Origin: Bordetella parapertussis
GTDB lineage: Bacteria; Pseudomonadota; Gammaproteobacteria; Burkholderiales; Burkholderiaceae_B
Length of the DNA stretch: 11,868 nucleotides
Reading direction: 5' to 3'
NCBI GenBank assembly: GCA_945882005.1
Contig: CAMCWG010000062.1
Span: 1-11,868, forward strand
The translations under genes and the position numbers were made by a program. Numbering within the stretch: position 1 is the first letter of the stretch; every line of letters starts with the position of its first letter. The notes below the pieces were generated by a model, which had not been told where the DNA came from, searched no databases, and saw only the letters and a list, made by a program, of their open reading frames with translations. Of the stretch, positions 8,316-11,868 are shown piece by piece.

Positions 8316-8348
8316 GCTACAAGCGCTTAACCACAAGTGCTTGCATTC
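8307..8348. repeat. Three degenerate 14-nt direct repeats at the convergent junction
   Basis: Three adjoining 14-nt units begin AAGCGCTA (8307), AAGCGCTT (8321) and AAGTGCTT (8335). Units 1 and 2 agree at 11 of 14 positions; unit 3 agrees mainly in the first eight. AGCGCT is self-complementary, so units 1 and 2 can also pair as a 7-bp stem (8307-8313 with 8322-8328) around an 8-nt loop. No T-run follows on either strand, so this is at best a weak hairpin. The first unit includes the end of the DUF2818 gene. Confidence 0.5.
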
Positions 8349-8402
8349 AAACCTGCAGCCTTAAGCCTCAAACCAATTCAACACACCATCCAGCCCTGCA
8401 AC
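8329..8402 (+). terminator. Candidate Rho-dependent termination (rut-like) region for the nuo transcript
   Basis: By hand count, the + strand here has 28 C and only 8 G in 74 nt. This is a localised C-over-G bubble just after the last gene of the nuo operon and running into the antisense end of serB. Such C-rich, G-poor, weakly structured RNA is the usual loading site for Rho. No intrinsic terminator (GC-rich stem plus U-tract) is seen in the junction. The call is an inference from base composition and position. Confidence 0.4.
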
Positions 8403-9218
8403 GTTCAGTGCGAACCTTGCTTGTGCTCGCACGACGGGTTTTGCACGGTAAGCAACGGAATAGCCTGCCAAACCCAGCATCTTTAAATCGTTTGCACCAT
8501 CGCCAATGGCAATAATTTGATCTGCCGTGGCGCCACAATCTTGTGCAAACGCACGCAGGGTATCCGCTTTGCCTTGTGCATCCAGAATGCGTCCGACGAC
8601 TTGCCCTGTTAGGAGGCCGTTTTCGGAGCCAAGTACATTGGCATGTGCTGCATCCAGCCCAATCCGTGCTTTGAGCTTTTCAGTAAAGAACGTAAAGCCA
8701 CCCGAAACCAGCAATACCTTTAAGCCGGCTTGCTTGGCAGTCGCTACTAACTGTTCGGCACCAGGGTTAAAGCGCAGTTTTTGGTCATAGACAGACTGCA
8801 AGACATCTGAGGAGAGTCCTTTCAGAAACGCCACACGACGTGTAAGACTTTCAGAGAAGTCCTTGATTTCACCGCGCATGGCAGCTTCGGTGATCGATGC
8901 GACTTGTTCTTTGACGCCGCCAAAGGCTGCAATCTCATCGATGCATTCAATGTTGATGAGCGTCGAGTCCATATCCATGGCCAGCACTTTACAGTCGCGC
9001 AGGCGGCTGCCTGCCGCAACATAAGCCGTATCGGCCGGACTACGTTCAGCCCAGGCGAGAATTTCGGCGCGTGTCTCGGCGCTGTCGTTCACAGCAAGCA
9101 GTCGTGCTGCAGTCGTTCCGATGCGTTGTACCCCAGAGGCCTCAGCGATCGCCGCAGCTTGCTCGATCAGATCTGAAGATAGTGCGGGAGATTGAACGAC
9201 GAGGTTGTATGTGGTCAT
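8361..9218 (-). CDS. serB: Phosphoserine phosphatase
   Basis: This 285-residue cytoplasmic HAD-superfamily enzyme hydrolyses O-phospho-L-serine to L-serine, the last step of the phosphorylated serine pathway. All HAD motifs are present. Motif I is DMDST, with nucleophile Asp82 and general acid/base Asp84, followed by the SerB-type substrate residue Glu91 in INIECIDEIA. Motif II is VSGGFTFF, with Ser172. Lys217 serves as motif III, and GDGANDLKML is motif IV, with Asp240 and Asp244 for Mg2+. The first about 75 residues form the variable N-terminal ACT-like region. The protein is shorter than the 322-residue E. coli SerB, but this is usual for betaproteobacteria. The chosen ATG is the first in frame after mfd and gives a family-like N-terminus; no Shine-Dalgarno sequence is visible before it. 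It lies 36 nt downstream of mfd and probably shares its transcript. Its 3' end faces the nuo operon. Confidence 0.97.
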   Translation of the reverse strand: MTTYNLVVQSPALSSDLIEQAAAIAEASGVQRIGTTAARLLAVNDSAETRAEILAWAERSPADTAYVAAGSRLRDCKVLAMDMDSTLINIECIDEIAAFGGVKEQVASITEAAMRGEIKDFSESLTRRVAFLKGLSSDVLQSVYDQKLRFNPGAEQLVATAKQAGLKVLLVSGGFTFFTEKLKARIGLDAAHANVLGSENGLLTGQVVGRILDAQGKADTLRAFAQDCGATADQIIAIGDGANDLKMLGLAGYSVAYRAKPVVRAQARFALNVAGLDGVLNWFEA

Positions 9219-9254
9219 GGCGGAATCGTGGTGAAGGTAAATAGGTCGTGTGGG

Positions 9255-11868
9255 TTAAACCAGAGAGCGCAATATCGTGCGTGTTGCTTCAAATCTAGCT
9301 TGTACGTCCGCGGCTTTGATTTCAACGCGTAGCTTGTCTTGTCCAGCGAAACGAATATGCTTTTGTTTTTGTACCAGTTCGATCAGTCTTAGTGGGTCAA
9401 CCGTTGTATTTTGCTTGAAGTGCAGCAGGATTTGGGACTCGCTGGCGTCGATCTTCTGAATCCCGAGCGGCAATCCGAGCAAACGCAGTTTATGGGTAGA
9501 GATCAACGTGCGACCCGCCTCAGGCAGTTTGCCGAAGCGGTCAATGAGTTCTTCCTGGATAGCGATCAGACCGTCTTCATCGGTGGCGTTCGACAGCCGT
9601 TTATAGAGGGACAGCCGGGCGTGTACATCTGCGCAGTAATCAGAAGGCAGCAGGGCAGGTGCATGCAAGTTCACCTCGCACCCCGCACTGAATGGTGCAT
9701 CCAGATCTGGCTCGACTCCTGCTTTAAGGGCGCGCACCGCCTCGTTGAGCATGTCGTTGTACATCGAGAAGCCAATCTCATGGATATTGCCGGACTGAGA
9801 CTCGCCCAGTACCTCTCCTGTGCCACGGATTTCAAGATCGTGCATCGCCAGGAAAAAGCCGGAGCCCAGCTCTTCCATGGCCTGAATCGCTTCTAGACGC
9901 TTTTTGGCGTTTTTGGTGATGGCGTCTTCACCAGGGGTCATCAGGTAGGCGTAGGCCTGATGATGCGAGCGTCCGACTCGACCACGTAATTGGTGTAGTT
10001 GCGCCAGACCGAACTTGTCAGCGCGGTGAATGATGATGGTGTTTGCGCTCGGCACGTCAATGCCGGTTTCAATAATCGTTGTGCACAGTAAGACGTTGAA
10101 ACGCTTCTGGTAGAAGCCTTTCATGACTTGCTCAAGATCGCGCTCACCCATCTGTCCATGTGCAACGACGATACGCGCTTCGGGCACGAGCTCTTCGAGG
10201 CGTGCGCGACGATTGTGGATTGTTTCAACTTCGTTGTGTAAGAAATACGCTTGGCCGCCGCGCTTGAGTTCGCGCAAGAGCGCTTCGCGCATGGTGCTAT
10301 TGTCTTCGCGACGTACAAAGGTTTTGATGGCAAGCCGCTTTTGTGGTGCGGTCGCAATCACAGAGAAGTCGCGGATGCCTTCAAGGGACATGCCGAGCGT
10401 GCGGGGGATCGGTGTCGCCGTCAGCGTCAGCACATCGACTTCAGCGCGCAGGGCTTTGAGCGCCTCTTTCTGGCGCACGCCAAAGCGGTGTTCTTCGTCG
10501 ATGATGACAAGACCGAGCCGTTTGAAGTTGACATCTTTCGACAGGATTTTGTGGGTGCCAATGACGATGTCGATTGTCCCGTCACGAATCCCATCAATTG
10601 CGCTGCTGATTTCTTTGGCCGAGCGAAAGCGCGACAGCTCAACGACCTTGACGGGCCAATCCGCGAAGCGGTCGGCAAAGGTTTGTGCGTGTTGTTCGGC
10701 GAGCAAGGTGGTGGGACACAACAAGGCCACTTGCTTGCCATTGGCGATCGACAAAAACGCTGCGCGTAGGGCAACTTCGGTTTTACCAAAGCCCACATCA
10801 CCACACACCAGGCGATCCATCGGTTTGCCCGAGGTCATGTCGGCGATCACACACTGGATCGCGGCAGCCTGATCCGTGGTTTCTTCAAAGCCGAACCCTT
10901 CAGAGAAGAGTTCGTAATCGCCTAGCGGCAACTTAAAGGCAAAGCCTTGCCGTGCGGCCCGCTTGGCATATAAATCAAGAAGCTCCGCGGCCGTATCACG
11001 CACTTGTTGTGCAGCTTTGCGTCGCGCCTTATCCCATTGTCCGGAGCCCAGGAGGTGCAGCGGTGCAGTCTCTGGGTCGCTGCCGCTGTAGCGTGCAATG
11101 ACATTGAGTTGCGAAACGGGCACATAAAGGGTGCTTTGATTGGCGTATTCAAGGTGGAGAAACTCCATCTCGCCTTCGCCCATATCAAGGTTAACCAGGC
11201 CGTGGTAGCGACCGATGCCGTGTTGGGCGTGTACGACAGGGTCACCTTCACGTAACTCAGAGAGATCGCGCACCATTGCTTGTACATCGCTGGCACGTTC
11301 CTGGTCACGCTTGCCGCGGCGGGCTGTTGTACCGTGTCCTGGGTAGAGATCGCTCTCGGTCAGAAAGGTCAGCGCGTCATGCGTGAGCGTAAAGCCGGTT
11401 GTGAGTGGTGCAACTGTAATGCCAAAGTGCAAATCTTGTGACAGAAATTCTGCGACAGACTCGGTCTGCGCGTCTGGCGCAATCCGATGTTCACCGAGCA
11501 TCTGCAAAATTGTTTCACGTCTTCCATGCGAGTCTGTACACAGCACAATACGTGCTGGCTTGGACGACGTCGTTTGTGCTGGACTATCTAAGAGGGCGCG
11601 TAATTTAGCGAGTGGGTCTTCCGCTCGACGCGATACGCCAATATCTGGCGCGCGTGTGTAATCTGGGTGGCTCTCGCCTGCGGTTAACGCCAGGCGTGCA
11701 AAAGACTTGAGATGTTCGAAGAGAGCCTCGCCTTGTAGGAATAAGGCTTCGGGTGGTAAGACAGGTCGCTCGCGATCACTCTTGAGAAAGTTGTAGCGTG
11801 TTGCAGTGTCTTGCGTGAAGCGACGCATGGCATCGTCAATATCACCTAGCGTAACGACTAAGGTGTCT
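9255..11868 (-). CDS. mfd: Transcription-repair coupling factor Mfd (5' partial)
   Basis: This DNA translocase recognises RNA polymerase stalled at lesions, pushes it off and recruits UvrA for nucleotide excision repair. About 870 C-terminal residues of an expected about 1150 are visible, and the frame is open to the window edge. The Met at 11828 is therefore internal, and roughly the first 280 residues are missing. Numbering from that Met: remainder of the UvrB-like region (to about 165), CarD-like RNA polymerase-interacting domain (191-247, PVVHAQHGIGRY and TLYVPVSQL), Walker A GDVGFGKT (343-350, Lys349), DEEH (444-447), LTATP (469-473), motif V CTTIIETGIDVP (582-593), motif VI QLRGRVGR (613-620, Arg617 and Arg620), RecG-like translocation motif (about 658-690, RGTGEVLGESQSG), and the C-terminal regulatory domain (about 705-857). 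All key helicase residues are intact. serB follows 36 nt downstream. Confidence 0.97.
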   Translation of the reverse strand, partial: DTLVVTLGDIDDAMRRFTQDTATRYNFLKSDRERPVLPPEALFLQGEALFEHLKSFARLALTAGESHPDYTRAPDIGVSRRAEDPLAKLRALLDSPAQTTSSKPARIVLCTDSHGRRETILQMLGEHRIAPDAQTESVAEFLSQDLHFGITVAPLTTGFTLTHDALTFLTESDLYPGHGTTARRGKRDQERASDVQAMVRDLSELREGDPVVHAQHGIGRYHGLVNLDMGEGEMEFLHLEYANQSTLYVPVSQLNVIARYSGSDPETAPLHLLGSGQWDKARRKAAQQVRDTAAELLDLYAKRAARQGFAFKLPLGDYELFSEGFGFEETTDQAAAIQCVIADMTSGKPMDRLVCGDVGFGKTEVALRAAFLSIANGKQVALLCPTTLLAEQHAQTFADRFADWPVKVVELSRFRSAKEISSAIDGIRDGTIDIVIGTHKILSKDVNFKRLGLVIIDEEHRFGVRQKEALKALRAEVDVLTLTATPIPRTLGMSLEGIRDFSVIATAPQKRLAIKTFVRREDNSTMREALLRELKRGGQAYFLHNEVETIHNRRARLEELVPEARIVVAHGQMGERDLEQVMKGFYQKRFNVLLCTTIIETGIDVPSANTIIIHRADKFGLAQLHQLRGRVGRSHHQAYAYLMTPGEDAITKNAKKRLEAIQAMEELGSGFFLAMHDLEIRGTGEVLGESQSGNIHEIGFSMYNDMLNEAVRALKAGVEPDLDAPFSAGCEVNLHAPALLPSDYCADVHARLSLYKRLSNATDEDGLIAIQEELIDRFGKLPEAGRTLISTHKLRLLGLPLGIQKIDASESQILLHFKQNTTVDPLRLIELVQKQKHIRFAGQDKLRVEIKAADVQARFEATRTILRSLV

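Noticed and set aside
8316..8360. An intrinsic terminator between the convergent units.
   Set aside because: The only stem (7 bp around 8307-8328) has no T-run after it on either strand.
10123..10872. A 249-residue open frame on the + strand inside mfd, and the overlapping one at 10251-10769.
   Set aside because: Both lie wholly antisense to the conserved helicase core of mfd. Their products are Ser/Arg-rich or otherwise lack recognisable motifs, as expected from shadow frames.
9255..11828. Reading the ATG at 11828 as the start of a short 857-residue Mfd variant.
   Set aside because: The same frame stays open for 13 more codons to the window edge, and the residues before the Met (DTLVVTLGDIDDA) fit an ongoing Mfd domain. 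The protein is simply cut by the window.
1..11868. Horizontal transfer, insertion sequences, CRISPR arrays, phage or defence genes.
   Set aside because: All genes are core housekeeping with consistent codon style and tight operon spacing. No terminal inverted repeats, transposase motifs, spacer arrays or tRNA-like folds were seen.

Overview
This window is a piece of a bacterial chromosome. The gene order and protein sequences point to a betaproteobacterium, most likely Burkholderiales and perhaps an Alcaligenaceae-like lineage of moderate GC. Two points support this: a DUF2818 membrane protein lies directly downstream of nuoN, and SerB and Mfd sit side by side. The assignment rests on remembered family sequences, not on a search. 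No mobile element, CRISPR array, tRNA, rRNA or foreign-looking block was seen.

Left two thirds (1-8315, + strand): the distal half of a nuo operon for proton-pumping NADH:quinone oxidoreductase (complex I). It holds the last 124 codons of nuoG, then nuoH, nuoI, nuoJ, nuoK, nuoL, nuoM, nuoN and a small DUF2818 gene. Spacing is very tight: nuoG/nuoH overlap by 1 nt, nuoJ/nuoK and nuoL/nuoM by 4 nt, and the widest gap is 37 nt. No internal promoter is evident. NuoG and NuoI belong to the peripheral electron-transfer arm. NuoH forms the quinone-site membrane subunit. NuoJ and NuoK form the polar link, and NuoL, NuoM and NuoN are the three antiporter-like proton-pumping subunits. The key charged residues that I could place by motif are present.

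Right third (8361-11868, - strand): mfd (transcription-repair coupling factor, 5' end cut by the window edge) followed 36 nt later by serB (phosphoserine phosphatase), probably one transcript. It converges on the nuo operon.

The 45-nt junction between the converging units has no hairpin followed by a U-tract. It does have a degenerate 14-nt direct repeat and a C-rich, G-poor stretch that could serve Rho-dependent termination of the nuo transcript.

There is no evidence here for a wholly new system. The points most worth a second look are the uncharacterised DUF2818 protein at the end of the complex I operon, a histidine-rich tandem-repeat loop in NuoL, the Rho-type junction, and an unusual Asp beside a key Lys in NuoN.
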